From NCBI GenBank assembly GCA_014800685.1, contig JAAVFQ010000017.1, positions 1 through 39,250 on the forward strand: DNA of 39,250 nt, written 5' to 3'. Positions 7,917 to 16,042 of the stretch are shown piece after piece. The notes beneath the pieces are model-generated. The model saw only the letters and a list, made by a program, of their open reading frames with translations, was not told the DNA's origin and did no database searches. The stretch's first letter is position 1. The number at the start of each line of letters is the position of its first letter. Both the position numbers and the translations under genes were made by a program. The DNA is from Bacteroidales bacterium (GTDB taxonomy: Bacteria; Bacteroidota; Bacteroidia; Bacteroidales; Muribaculaceae).

Positions 7917-8599
7917 TGAAGTTGCTTTCTGCAATGATTCATTCGTGCGAATGCAGTGACGTTAGAAAAGAGAGCGAGAATGCACATTGCAATAATGAGG
8001 ATAATGTCAGGCGAGAATCCATTGCCCTTATAGTTAGCGCACATCCCCGTAATGCCCGTAGCAAGAAGTGACAGGCAGGTGATGACGACCCTTTCGGGAC
8101 GCTGCATGAATCCGACCTTACATTCCAGTCCCAGCCCCTCGGCACGGGCGCGTGTATAGCTGACCATCAAGGAGCCTACAACGGCAAGAAAAGTGACAAG
8201 GGCGCCAAAAAGCGACCCGCTTTCTATGAGATAGTAAGAGATGCCGCCAAGACAGAAGAGCTCGCAATAACGGTCAAGAACAGAATCATAGAATGCCCCG
8301 AAGCGCGACACCATATTTCCGAGGCGTGCTACCTGTCCGTCGAGCATATCGAAGAGAGAGAAGATGATGATAACGGCTCCGCCGAGAGTGACGAGAGCAT
8401 AGTCATGGACTCCGGCCGTCATAACCTTATATCCCGCCATGACGAGGATGACGGCACCGGCTATCTGACCGAGCAAGCCGATGGTAGTCACCATATTGGG
8501 CGTAATGCCACATTTGATGAGCAGGCGGACGAAGGGATTTATCACAAAGTAAAGGCCCTTCTGAATGGCATCACGCATTTTACTAAAGAAATAACTCAT
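7913..8599 (-). CDS. CDP-alcohol phosphotransferase, candidate phosphatidylinositol-phosphate synthase
   Basis: 228 aa with about six membrane segments. The complete catalytic signature is present: D84-x2-D87-G88-x2-A91-R92-x8-G101-x3-D105-x3-D109. The family joins CDP-diacylglycerol to an alcohol; in the equivalent Bacteroides cluster the alcohol is inositol-3-phosphate, giving phosphatidylinositol phosphate. The N-terminus INPFVRLLIKCGITPNMVTT is the usual amphipathic entry helix followed by the first membrane segment. It overlaps the AUR1-like gene by 4 nt and is 29 nt after the GtrA-like gene. Inositol-phosphate as acceptor is inferred from the neighbours. Confidence 0.87.
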   Translation of the reverse strand: MSYFFSKMRDAIQKGLYFVINPFVRLLIKCGITPNMVTTIGLLGQIAGAVILVMAGYKVMTAGVHDYALVTLGGAVIIIFSLFDMLDGQVARLGNMVSRFGAFYDSVLDRYCELFCLGGISYYLIESGSLFGALVTFLAVVGSLMVSYTRARAEGLGLECKVGFMQRPERVVITCLSLLATGITGMCANYKGNGFSPDIILIIAMCILALFSNVTAFARMNHCRKQLQ

Positions 8600-8628
8600 T
8601 AGAATGACAAATGAAGATTAGCAATCAA

Positions 8629-9183
8629 TTATGAGCGCCGACAGCTCTTCCTGCGCGGCACAAGCCAATGGACCAGCCGGATAAAATATGGGTCGAACCG
8701 GTTAGGGCGGTAGACGAAATTGCGCTGCAGCACGAAATTCCATGCCCAGGAGACGATAAGAGCCACCAGAAGCGTAGCACCGGAGAAAATCAGCTTGTCG
8801 TCGAGGCCGAATTCACGGAGCCAATGCCAGTCAGAGAGAGCCAGAAAGGCGAATGTGGTGCCATACATATTAAGGAGCAGGCTGCCGGCCCAAACGAGAA
8901 TATACTTGACTGCGACGGCGGCGATATTCTGTCCGGAGGCGTGAAAGGTGAATTTGTAGTTGATGGCGCAATTAACGATTCCGCCGACTACAGCGCCAAT
9001 GGCCACCGAAAGGTTAGAGCGATAAAACTCGCTTAGACCAACGAAGACATACGAGTAGAACACGAATCGACAGCCAAGATCCATCCATCCGGCCGTCTGC
9101 GAGGAGACAGCCGAGCGGAGGAATTCATAAAACCATCCATCGCTGGTGAGTATCTTGTGGCCTAATTTTCTAACTTTACCCAT
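8629..9183 (-). CDS. GtrA-like membrane protein
   Basis: 184 aa with four predicted membrane helices (about 35-55, 61-79, 90-112, 127-148). The VGGIVNCAINYKFTF and SWAWNFVLQRNFVYRP segments are the two characteristic helix-end motifs of the GtrA/DPMS_TMD family. Family members accompany polyprenyl- or lipid-linked sugar transfer and are proposed lipid flippases. Here it sits between the PgpA-like phosphatase and the phosphatidylinositol-phosphate synthase candidate, so flipping or anchoring of inositol-lipid intermediates is a context-based guess. A basic Arg-rich tail ends the protein. Confidence 0.85.
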   Translation of the reverse strand: MGKVRKLGHKILTSDGWFYEFLRSAVSSQTAGWMDLGCRFVFYSYVFVGLSEFYRSNLSVAIGAVVGGIVNCAINYKFTFHASGQNIAAVAVKYILVWAGSLLLNMYGTTFAFLALSDWHWLREFGLDDKLIFSGATLLVALIVSWAWNFVLQRNFVYRPNRFDPYFIRLVHWLVPRRKSCRRS

Positions 9184-9238
9184 TGAGGTTTCAGTAAGTT
9201 CTAAGAATATAGACTAAGCGCGCAAAGCCCGCTTCATG

Positions 9239-9790
9239 TCAATAGAGAATATTAATGAGAAAAATCACGAATCCGGCGAGGATGCCGGCTGCGATGTCAT
9301 CAGCCATCATGCCTACTCCTCCCGGAAGCCTTTCGAGCTTGCGGATGCCTAAGGGCTTCCAGATGTCGAAGGCACGGAAGAGGATAAACGACAGAATCAC
9401 ACACCACCAGGGGGTGGCATTGACACCGGCCGAGAGAGGCACCACCGGAAGGAGGGCGATCCACTGCCCTACCGTCTCATCGGCGCATGCCACCACAGGG
9501 TCTTTGCCCCAGTATTTTTCCGAGAGGGTGCTTGCCCAGGTTCCCGCTATGCAGTAGAGAATTGTGGCCGTGAGCGTCAGCCAGAAGGCTACCCAGATGG
9601 ATGCATAGAGGTAAAGGGGAAGCCAGAGGAGCAGAGCCAGGAGAGCGCCCCATGTGCCGGGAGCCACCGGAAGAAAGCCAACGCCGAATGAGGTGGCGAT
9701 GAGCTTGGGGAGGAGAGGAAACTTCTCCCGGGTTACGGGGCAGGATTTTCCGGATTTCGACATAGCATTATTGAAAATGAAACGAAACAC
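9239..9790 (-). CDS. PgpA-family phosphatase, candidate phosphatidylinositol-phosphate phosphatase
   Basis: 183 aa. PgpA-family motifs are all visible: GFLPVAPGTWGALLAL, ACADETVGQW, FRAFDIWKP and GGVGMMADDIAAG, the acidic clusters being the metal-binding active site. Three to four membrane segments. In Escherichia coli PgpA dephosphorylates phosphatidylglycerophosphate; in the B. thetaiotaomicron inositol-lipid cluster the member removes phosphate from phosphatidylinositol phosphate. The neighbours favour the second role here. The start at 9790 is 16 nt after the ATP-grasp stop; an internal ATG at 9763 is possible. Confidence 0.88.
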   Translation of the reverse strand: MFRFIFNNAMSKSGKSCPVTREKFPLLPKLIATSFGVGFLPVAPGTWGALLALLLWLPLYLYASIWVAFWLTLTATILYCIAGTWASTLSEKYWGKDPVVACADETVGQWIALLPVVPLSAGVNATPWWCVILSFILFRAFDIWKPLGIRKLERLPGGVGMMADDIAAGILAGFVIFLINILY

Positions 9791-9806
9791 ACTGAAGGGA
9801 GCGGGG

Positions 9807-10673
9807 TCACTTCATGAAATTTTTGATTTTAGCCAGGATATAGGCTGAAATGGCCTGAGCAGCCTCCTTACGGCAGGGGGCGAAAGATGGCCAGTCGTTG
9901 AAGTCAATGATGCTGAAGCTGCCGTCGGCATCAATGATGCAGTCGCCGCCGTAGATATCCACGTCAAGCGCCTCGCAGGCCACTTCACACTGTGCCTGAA
10001 GGTCTTCCACGCTAAAGGCAATCTCCTCCGGCTCGCCATTGATTTTGTCGAGACCATATTTCTCTTTATGTCCGAAAAAGGGATAGAACCAGTAGAAGAA
10101 TTTCTCCCCTCTGACGCCATAAAACTTCACGAGGTCGCCTTTGAGATGACGGTTGATGACGGCGCGCTTTATGCCCCGATAGAAATATTCATGGAGCATA
10201 TCCTGCGCCTCTTCAGGATGGCGACAGAAGCTGACATCCTCGCGATGAAGAGAATGAGACTCTCCTCTCTTTACCCAGCACTCCACGATGCCGCGGCGTG
10301 CAAGCTCCGGGATCACATTCTCGTCGGTGCCGGCGATGACAGACTCCGGATAAGGCACAGAAGCGGCCATCAGCAGGCGCGTCATCAGCTCACGGGTGCA
10401 ATTAGTGATGCCGAATCCGGAATTGATGACAAGGCGTCCCTCCTTCTCGAGGGCACGGAGCTTCATCAGGGAGTCGCTCTCGCGGGCCATATTAATCACT
10501 ATAGGCTCCGGGATGTCCTGAGTCTGAAACTGAGACTCGCTGTAAACGGTGACATTGCATCCGCGCTTGCGCAGCTGCTCCATCACTTCATTGAAGATAG
10601 CGGCATCATTGCCGATATGGTTAGGCGAAAAGGCTCCGGCGCGCATCACGCCGGCCACTTTAATTTCTGACAT
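9807..10673 (-). CDS. ATP-grasp superfamily protein, first gene of the lipid operon
   Basis: 288 aa, no signal or membrane segment. The N-terminus resembles a pre-ATP-grasp domain; the central part has strands GIVECWVKRGE and KRAVINRHLKGDLVKFYGV; the C-terminus IDADGSFSIIDFNDWPSFAPCR carries the acidic Asp and Asn expected for Mg-ATP binding in ATP-grasp ligases. Such enzymes activate a carboxylate as acylphosphate and join it to an amine or thiol. It starts right after a good promoter (10746-10777), making it the leader gene of the operon. A role in decorating a lipid headgroup or making an amino-acyl intermediate is only suggested by location. Not assigned to a named family. Confidence 0.78.
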   Translation of the reverse strand: MSEIKVAGVMRAGAFSPNHIGNDAAIFNEVMEQLRKRGCNVTVYSESQFQTQDIPEPIVINMARESDSLMKLRALEKEGRLVINSGFGITNCTRELMTRLLMAASVPYPESVIAGTDENVIPELARRGIVECWVKRGESHSLHREDVSFCRHPEEAQDMLHEYFYRGIKRAVINRHLKGDLVKFYGVRGEKFFYWFYPFFGHKEKYGLDKINGEPEEIAFSVEDLQAQCEVACEALDVDIYGGDCIIDADGSFSIIDFNDWPSFAPCRKEAAQAISAYILAKIKNFMK

Positions 10674-10745
10674 CGTAGTCTTTCAAATTTAAGTTGGCGT
10701 CAGCGTCCTGCGGAGAGGGCGGGAGCATCGGCCTATAAAACCACG

Positions 10746-10777
10746 CAAAATTAACAATTTCCCTGCAATGTCACAAA
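10746..10777 (-). promoter_or_regulatory. Promoter of the inositol/sphingolipid operon
   Basis: Minus-strand -7 box TAATTTTG (10746-10753) and -33 box TTTG (10774-10777), 20 nt apart: both match the Bacteroidetes consensus exactly. The predicted leader is about 65 nt. The -33 box lies inside the inverted repeat 10766-10788. Confidence 0.8.
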
Positions 10778-10788
10778 TAGTGGCATTG
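10766..10788. promoter_or_regulatory. Palindromic operator candidate in the divergent promoter region
   Basis: CAATGTCAC (10766-10774) and GTGGCATTG (10780-10788) form a 9-bp inverted repeat with one mismatch and a 5-nt spacer. It covers the -33 box of the leftward promoter. The half-site GTGGCATTG recurs exactly at 10829-10837, inside the rightward promoter. No regulator is encoded nearby. Confidence 0.55.
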
Positions 10789-10825
10789 TTTTTTGCACTC
10801 AATGGGCTAAATTATGGTCGAAAAA

Positions 10826-10857
10826 TTTGTGGCATTGCTCATTTATCGCTAATTTTG
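10826..10857 (+). promoter_or_regulatory. Promoter of the ftsB-to-corC operon
   Basis: TTTG (10826-10829), 20 nt, TAATTTTG (10850-10857): exact consensus. About 60 nt of leader precede the start codon at 10927. Confidence 0.8.
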
Positions 10858-10926
10858 CAGACTTCAAAGTGTGGGCTTACGTTTCTTCCGGGGCGCACGT
10901 CAGACTCAATTCATTGAAGCATCCTT

Positions 10927-11235
10927 ATGGGAAAGAGAATAAAATACTCGCTATTCTGGCTGCGACGCCGTTCGCACCTTCCGGTCTTTATCGTAGGAGG
11001 AGTCATCATTCTGGTGCTCTTTCTCAATGAAGACACCTCCATCGCGCTCAATGTAGAGTATCAGAAAGAGATCAACCGGCTCACAGCCGAGATAGAATCC
11101 TGCCGCGACTCGGCCATCTATTACCGGGAGAAGCGTGAAGCAATCCTCAATGGCAAAGAAGACCTCGAGCGCATCGCGCGCGAACAGTATAATATGCAGA
11201 AGGCCACCGAGGACATTTTCATCATCAATGACTGA
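10927..11235 (+). CDS. FtsB/DivIC-like septum formation protein
   Basis: 102 aa single-pass membrane protein: short basic cytoplasmic N-terminus, membrane helix at about 18-33 (LPVFIVGGVIILVLFL), then a coiled coil (about 43-80) and the conserved EDLERIAREQYNMQK motif near the end, in which family members have a YnM/E-x-tyr ending. This is the FtsB/DivIC divisome family that bridges FtsL and FtsQ. Length is typical (about 100 aa). It is the first gene of a tight plus-strand operon and overlaps the next gene by 8 nt. Confidence 0.9.
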   Translation: MGKRIKYSLFWLRRRSHLPVFIVGGVIILVLFLNEDTSIALNVEYQKEINRLTAEIESCRDSAIYYREKREAILNGKEDLERIAREQYNMQKATEDIFIIND

Positions 11236-11707
11236 CATGGGAAAGAGCACTAAAAAAGAAAAGGGCTGCGGCAAGACCCCACGCACGGCGGAGCAGACAC
11301 GGCGTCTGCGTTCGCGCGTGGAGAATATCGCGGCATTCGGGCTTATACTCATCTGCGCGGCCCTCGCGCTCCCTTTCGCCTCGGCCTTCTCGCCGCTATG
11401 GATGAATGTGGGGAAATGGGCATTCGCCTCCGGCACCCTGATATTTATCATAGCGAGGGTGGTGAAGGTAGGCGATGACACCGAGTCGGCACGAGTGAAG
11501 CGCCTGCGCCGCATGGAGGCATGGGCCGGATTTGCGTTTGCCGCCGGCGCCTTCTTCTGGTTTCGCAATGAAGCAGCTATGGGGCCATACGCCGGTCCGC
11601 TTGCCGTGCTGCGCGATACCATCATGTTTGCACTCGCAGGCGCGATGATACAGATTATCTCCTCATGGCTGATAGTGTGGCGCCTCAAAAAGGAGAATAA
11701 GAACTGA
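11228..11707 (+). CDS. Conserved small membrane protein
   Basis: 159 aa from ATG 11228, which overlaps the end of the FtsB-like gene; a second ATG at 11237 is possible. The first 30 residues are strongly basic. Four hydrophobic segments follow (about 35-55, 60-76, 95-110, 120-147). No catalytic motif recognised. It appears beside the FtsB-like gene and before coaX, which suggests a conserved envelope operon. Function unknown. Confidence 0.8.
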   Translation: MTDMGKSTKKEKGCGKTPRTAEQTRRLRSRVENIAAFGLILICAALALPFASAFSPLWMNVGKWAFASGTLIFIIARVVKVGDDTESARVKRLRRMEAWAGFAFAAGAFFWFRNEAAMGPYAGPLAVLRDTIMFALAGAMIQIISSWLIVWRLKKENKN

Positions 11708-11737
11708 CCAAAACCTTTCGCCTCAAGATTTTAGCTG

Positions 11738-12502
11738 ATGCATCCAGTTATCACCATCGACCAGGGCAACACCCGCACCAAGACTCATCTCATGCTCGAA
11801 GGGCGTGTGCTTGCCGACTATTCCGGCCCTACCCCCTCGCTGGAGAACGTTCTGGCAATGCAGGAACGCTGGGGGCAGACGGGCGCTATATATAGTAGCG
11901 TGGGGAGTATGGATGTGCGCTTCATAGAGTCGCTGAGACATCTGACAGAAAAGCCGGTAAGGGTGCTGACCCATGCCACGCCGCTTCCCGTCAGAATAGA
12001 CTATGCCACACCGCAGACGCTCGGCACAGACAGGATCGTAGCGGCCGTCGGCGCTCTCAAACTCCTCGGCGAAGGGGTGCCGGCACTTGTCGTGGATGCC
12101 GGCACTTGCATCACGCTCGACATCCTTGACGCCTCTGCCACTTTCCGCGGAGGCAACATCTCGCCGGGGATCAGAATGAGACTCGACGCCATGCACCGAT
12201 TCACCGACAGGCTGCCTGAGGTGACTACCGCCGGCGATACTCCGCTTTTCGGCTATGACACTGTGACGGCTCTGCGCGCCGGGGCCATCAGAGGCATTGC
12301 AGGAGAAGTCAAGGCTACTCTGCTGGCGGCTCGCGCGCGCTATGGCGTGGAGACGCTCGTGCTCTCCGGCGGCGACATGCAGACACTCATACCTTTCATC
12401 AGCGAAGACTTAAACGACTATAACGATTTACGCATCTTTCCGGCCGCCGACCTCATCCCCGTAGGGCTGGAAGAAATATACCGATATAATGAAAACCTTT
12501 AG
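11738..12502 (+). CDS. coaX: Type III pantothenate kinase
   Basis: 254 aa. It phosphorylates pantothenate, the first step of coenzyme A synthesis. The ASKHA-fold N-terminal phosphate loop is ITIDQGNTRTK (residues 5-15), the TPQTLGTDRIVAAVGA block follows, then VVDAGTCITLDIL, FRGGNISPGIRMR and the late LSGGD motif. These are the CoaX family signatures, distinct from CoaA and PanK2. Length normal. It overlaps the next gene by 14 nt, so the operon is translationally coupled. Confidence 0.95.
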   Translation: MHPVITIDQGNTRTKTHLMLEGRVLADYSGPTPSLENVLAMQERWGQTGAIYSSVGSMDVRFIESLRHLTEKPVRVLTHATPLPVRIDYATPQTLGTDRIVAAVGALKLLGEGVPALVVDAGTCITLDILDASATFRGGNISPGIRMRLDAMHRFTDRLPEVTTAGDTPLFGYDTVTALRAGAIRGIAGEVKATLLAARARYGVETLVLSGGDMQTLIPFISEDLNDYNDLRIFPAADLIPVGLEEIYRYNENL

Positions 12503-13751
12503 ACTATACCTCCTTGCGGCTTTAGGCCTGCTGCTCTTAAGCACTAATGCCTTGGCACAGAACGCCGTCTCTCCCTATTCGATGTATGGCTATGGCATCC
12601 TCAATGACAACGCCACCTCTATGCAGAGGCAGATGGGTGGCGTCGGTGTGGCCATGAGCTCAGGAAGGCAGATCAACGTCATGAACCCGGCATCTTACGC
12701 CACGATGGACTCCCTGACATTCCTTTTCGATATGGGCGCAGACTTATCTCTTCTCTGGAGCAAAGAGGGCTCGGCTCAGGAACATTCCACCGGCGGAGGC
12801 CTCGACTATCTCACCATGAAGTTTCCTATCTGCAAATATATGGGAGGCTCGATAGGTATGCTCCCTTTCACCTCCGTAGGCTATGCATTCGGAAATGAAG
12901 TGAGACACGGCAGTACTCAGAATCAGGGTTCAGGCGGCATAAATCAGGCTTACCTCGGTGTGGCCGGCACCTACGGCGGATTCTCGCTTGGCGCCAACAT
13001 TTCCTATAATTTCGGCAATATCGTCAATGATCTATATGCCTATCCCTCCACTGAGGGCGAATCCCTCTTCGAACATGTGATGCAGGTGCGCGACTGGAAT
13101 CTTCTGCTCGGCGCGCAATACACTGCACGCCTCTCCAAAACATCCGAACTCTCGCTGGGTCTGACCTACGCCCCTAAAAAGAGTCTTCACGGAAAGTCTT
13201 ACGCCACTATTCAGGAACTCGTGGCCGAATCTAAAGCCGACACCGTGGGAATGACCAAGCTCTCCGGCAAATATTTCACTCCCAACATGATAGCTGCCGG
13301 CGTCGCTTACCGATATTCACGTGCCTGCCGCCTCAATGTGGAGGCCGACTTCTCTTTCCAGCAATGGTCGAAGACACCATATCAGCCCCTATACAATGCC
13401 GAAGGGGGCGTTCTTTTTGACGGCATGGACTTCAATGACCGTCTACGCTATGCCGTCGGCGCTGAATACACGCCGAGAGTAAGAGGCAACTATGGTCAGA
13501 GAATCACCTATCGCCTCGGCGCTTATTACACCCGCGACTATCTCAAGATTCTTGACAATTCGGTCAGAGAGTATGGAGTGTCGTGCGGCGTGGGACTGCC
13601 CACACCTGAGGGCCGCACTATTATCAATATCGGTCTGGAATGGAAACATCGCTCGGCTTATCCGCAGACTCTCCTCTCTGAAAACTATCTGAACATTACG
13701 CTCGGAATCAATTTCAACGAGATGTGGTTCTGGAAGCGCAAGATTAACTGA
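12489..13751 (+). CDS. Outer membrane beta-barrel protein, FadL/OmpP1-like
   Basis: 420 aa with a signal peptide (residues 1-23, ending LSTNALAQ). The mature protein starts with SPYSMYGYGILND and an NPASYA segment, then alternates short amphipathic strands to the end, finishing with LNITLGINFNEMWFWKRKIN, a typical outer membrane barrel with terminal aromatic strand. It resembles the putative outer membrane proteins that follow coaX in Bacteroidales. The transported ligand is unknown; long-chain hydrophobic compounds are the family guess. The stop overlaps the start of the lptC gene by 1 nt. Confidence 0.85.
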   Translation: MKTFRLYLLAALGLLLLSTNALAQNAVSPYSMYGYGILNDNATSMQRQMGGVGVAMSSGRQINVMNPASYATMDSLTFLFDMGADLSLLWSKEGSAQEHSTGGGLDYLTMKFPICKYMGGSIGMLPFTSVGYAFGNEVRHGSTQNQGSGGINQAYLGVAGTYGGFSLGANISYNFGNIVNDLYAYPSTEGESLFEHVMQVRDWNLLLGAQYTARLSKTSELSLGLTYAPKKSLHGKSYATIQELVAESKADTVGMTKLSGKYFTPNMIAAGVAYRYSRACRLNVEADFSFQQWSKTPYQPLYNAEGGVLFDGMDFNDRLRYAVGAEYTPRVRGNYGQRITYRLGAYYTRDYLKILDNSVREYGVSCGVGLPTPEGRTIINIGLEWKHRSAYPQTLLSENYLNITLGINFNEMWFWKRKIN

Positions 13752-14449
13752 TGCTCCCGCAGCAGTGTCTTTCAACTCAGCTTACCCTCTTGAAGCGTAG
13801 ACTGTCCCACATAGCCGGGTTTACCCCCTTGCTCCTTATGGTTCTCATTCTGGCCGTGGCCTGCAGTAATGAGAGCAAAGTCTCCGTAGCCTCACGCCTC
13901 AATCCTAAGAAGATGCCCACGATGTCTACTAAAAACGTGGCCACCTTCATCTCCGACTCGGGCATTATTCAATATAAGCTCGTCTCCCCGGCTTGGTACG
14001 TATATAATGAGGCCGACACCCCTTACTGGCATTTCCCCAAGGGCATCTACCTCAGAAAATATGACAGAGCCTTCAAGGTGGTGTCTTCGGTCGCGGCCGA
14101 CTCCGCACATTATCTCTCTCGCGAGAAATTATGGCGACTTGACGGGCATGTGGAGATTCATAACGGCACCGACGAGCTCTTCCTGACAAATCAACTCTTC
14201 TGGGACGAGCGCCGGCATAAACTCTATTCCGATTCCTTCATCCATATCGAGACAGCTACTCACATTCTCGAAGGGAAAGGATTTGTGTCCAACGAACGTC
14301 TCACTGCCTACAGCATAGTGAAACCTACGGGCGTCTTCCCGGTAAATCAGCAGCAGATAGAGCCCGGCACCCCGGCTGAAGTCACCTCTGAAATGCCGGT
14401 CACCAACTCTCCGGACGACCCCGACAATATCCCCGAAACTACTGAATAA
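13751..14449 (+). CDS. lptC: LPS export ABC transporter periplasmic protein LptC
   Basis: 232 aa. Membrane-anchor segment at about 25-38, ending in LAVACS, which looks like a lipobox. It is followed by an OstA/LptC-like beta-jellyroll with YLSREKLWRLDGHVEIHNGTDELFLTNQLFWDERRHKLYS-type repeats, the core LptC signature (quoted here by parts). LptC passes lipopolysaccharide from the inner-membrane LptBFG complex to LptA. The C-terminal 45 residues are low-complexity Pro/Thr/Glu-rich. The long N-terminal 20 residues before the anchor suggest the true start might be a downstream codon, but no better ATG exists before the anchor except Met30. Confidence 0.88.
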   Translation: MLPQQCLSTQLTLLKRRLSHIAGFTPLLLMVLILAVACSNESKVSVASRLNPKKMPTMSTKNVATFISDSGIIQYKLVSPAWYVYNEADTPYWHFPKGIYLRKYDRAFKVVSSVAADSAHYLSREKLWRLDGHVEIHNGTDELFLTNQLFWDERRHKLYSDSFIHIETATHILEGKGFVSNERLTAYSIVKPTGVFPVNQQQIEPGTPAEVTSEMPVTNSPDDPDNIPETTE

Positions 14450-14467
14450 ACACCTTACCGCTCCTCC

Positions 14468-15742
14468 ATGAATTCAGCTTCCGCTATCACCATAACTATC
14501 ATAGCAATCCTCTTCTCAGGCCTCTTTTCAGGCGCTGAAATAGCTTTCGTGCAGTCTTCAAAAGTAAGAATGCAGATTGATGCCTCGCGCGGCGGCCTTC
14601 TGAACCGTATCATCAACGGGTTCTCCCGAAGGGAAGACATGTTCATCTCCACTCTCCTGGTGGGCAACAATGTAGTGCTGGTCATCTACGGCATCGCCTT
14701 CTCCTTCCTAATCGACCCGATTCTCAGCTCTTGGCTCCATAATGACGCTCTGGTGCTCATCGCCAACACGATTCTTTCTACCGGGCTCATCCTCTTCACG
14801 GGAGAGTTTTTACCCAAAACCACCTTCCGCATCAACCCCCATTTCATGATGAGGCTTTTTGCGCTCCCTCTCTTCCTTATCTACATCATCCTTTATCCAA
14901 TATCGGTCTTCGTCTCTTTCCTCTCACGCGGCCTTATGGCTCTCTTCGGCATCCGGAACAATGCTCCTGTCTCATCCATGCTCACCATTGAGCAGCTTGA
15001 CGAATATGTCTCACAGTCGCTAAGCGCCTCTTCCGACGACAAACCGGTGGAGAACGAGCTCAAAATCTTCCGCAACGCCATTGACTTCAAAGACACTCAG
15101 ATAGGCGAATGCATGATTCCGCGCAATGAGATTGTGGCTGTCAACGTCGAAGGCACCTCGCGCGAAGAGCTCATACAAACGTTTATCGCTACCGGACTCT
15201 CAAAGATAATCGTCTTCCGCGAGGACATCGACGAGCCGGTAGGATACATACACATCTCCGAACTCTTCAACTCTGAAGCTGACTGGACAAAATGCATCAA
15301 ACCGCTGATTTTCACCCCGGAGACCATGCTTGCCAATAAAATGATGCGCAAGATGATGGCTGAAAAACGCACGCTCGCTATCGTGGTTGACGAGTTTGGA
15401 GGAACTGCCGGGCTCGTGTCGCTTGAAGACCTTGTAGAGGAGATTTTTGGCGAAATCGAGGATGAGCATGACCATAAACGTCTCCTTGCGCGCAGACTTC
15501 CTGACGGCACTTTTGAATTCTCCGGACGCGCTGAAATCGAACATATCAATGAGGAGTTCGGCCTTGACATCCGGGAGTCTGAGGACTATCATACCATTGC
15601 CGGATACATCCTTGAGAACCTTGAGGCACTCCCTCGGCAGGGCGATACTTTCGATATTGGCAACCTGCGGTTTACTGTACTTCAGATGTCGGCCACCCGC
15701 ATTCTCCTCGTTTCGGTGCAGATTTTAGAGGAAAAAGACTGA
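14468..15742 (+). CDS. CNNM/CorC-HlyC-type transporter-associated membrane protein
   Basis: 424 aa. The N-terminal CNNM (DUF21) domain has helices at about 3-20, 60-80, 92-115 and 130-155, with FSGAEIAFVQSSK near residue 20. A CBS pair follows (about 205-330; MIPRNEIVAVNVEG, IIVFREDIDEPVGYIH and LAIVVDEFGGTAGLVSLEDLVEEIFGEI in parts), then a C-terminal CorC_HlyC domain with ARRLPDGTFEFSGRAEI and YHTIAGYILENLEALPRQGD. Family members are linked to Mg/Co ion efflux. Last gene of the operon started at ftsB; 18 nt separate it from lptC. Confidence 0.92.
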   Translation: MNSASAITITIIAILFSGLFSGAEIAFVQSSKVRMQIDASRGGLLNRIINGFSRREDMFISTLLVGNNVVLVIYGIAFSFLIDPILSSWLHNDALVLIANTILSTGLILFTGEFLPKTTFRINPHFMMRLFALPLFLIYIILYPISVFVSFLSRGLMALFGIRNNAPVSSMLTIEQLDEYVSQSLSASSDDKPVENELKIFRNAIDFKDTQIGECMIPRNEIVAVNVEGTSREELIQTFIATGLSKIIVFREDIDEPVGYIHISELFNSEADWTKCIKPLIFTPETMLANKMMRKMMAEKRTLAIVVDEFGGTAGLVSLEDLVEEIFGEIEDEHDHKRLLARRLPDGTFEFSGRAEIEHINEEFGLDIRESEDYHTIAGYILENLEALPRQGDTFDIGNLRFTVLQMSATRILLVSVQILEEKD

Positions 15743-15938
15743 TGTCAAGCCTATGATTTTTTGAAATCCCGGCAAAAGAAGCTGTCCGGACTAACCGCTA
15801 ATTAAAAAATTTGACGTAAAATATTTTCAGCAAAAGTTTTTTAGCGCCAAAACAAGCCTGAAATTCAGCTACTTGCTCACGGCGAATTATTTTATCGGCA
15901 TCAATCTCGCGAAAAAAATTATTTTTTTATTGTGAAAA

Positions 15939-15970
15939 TTTGTTTATATCGAAAGAAATGATTAACTTTG
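15939..15970 (+). promoter_or_regulatory. Promoter of the second ECF sigma gene
   Basis: TTTG (15939-15942), 20 nt, TAACTTTG (15963-15970), exact housekeeping consensus. The 15743-16042 gap otherwise holds A/T-rich sequence with no gene seen. Confidence 0.78.
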
Positions 15971-16042
15971 CATTCCAGAATCAGTGTATTCCTTTGCGTG
16001 CACTTGATTCCTCGCTAAACTAATGACAACAATTTTCAGCAA

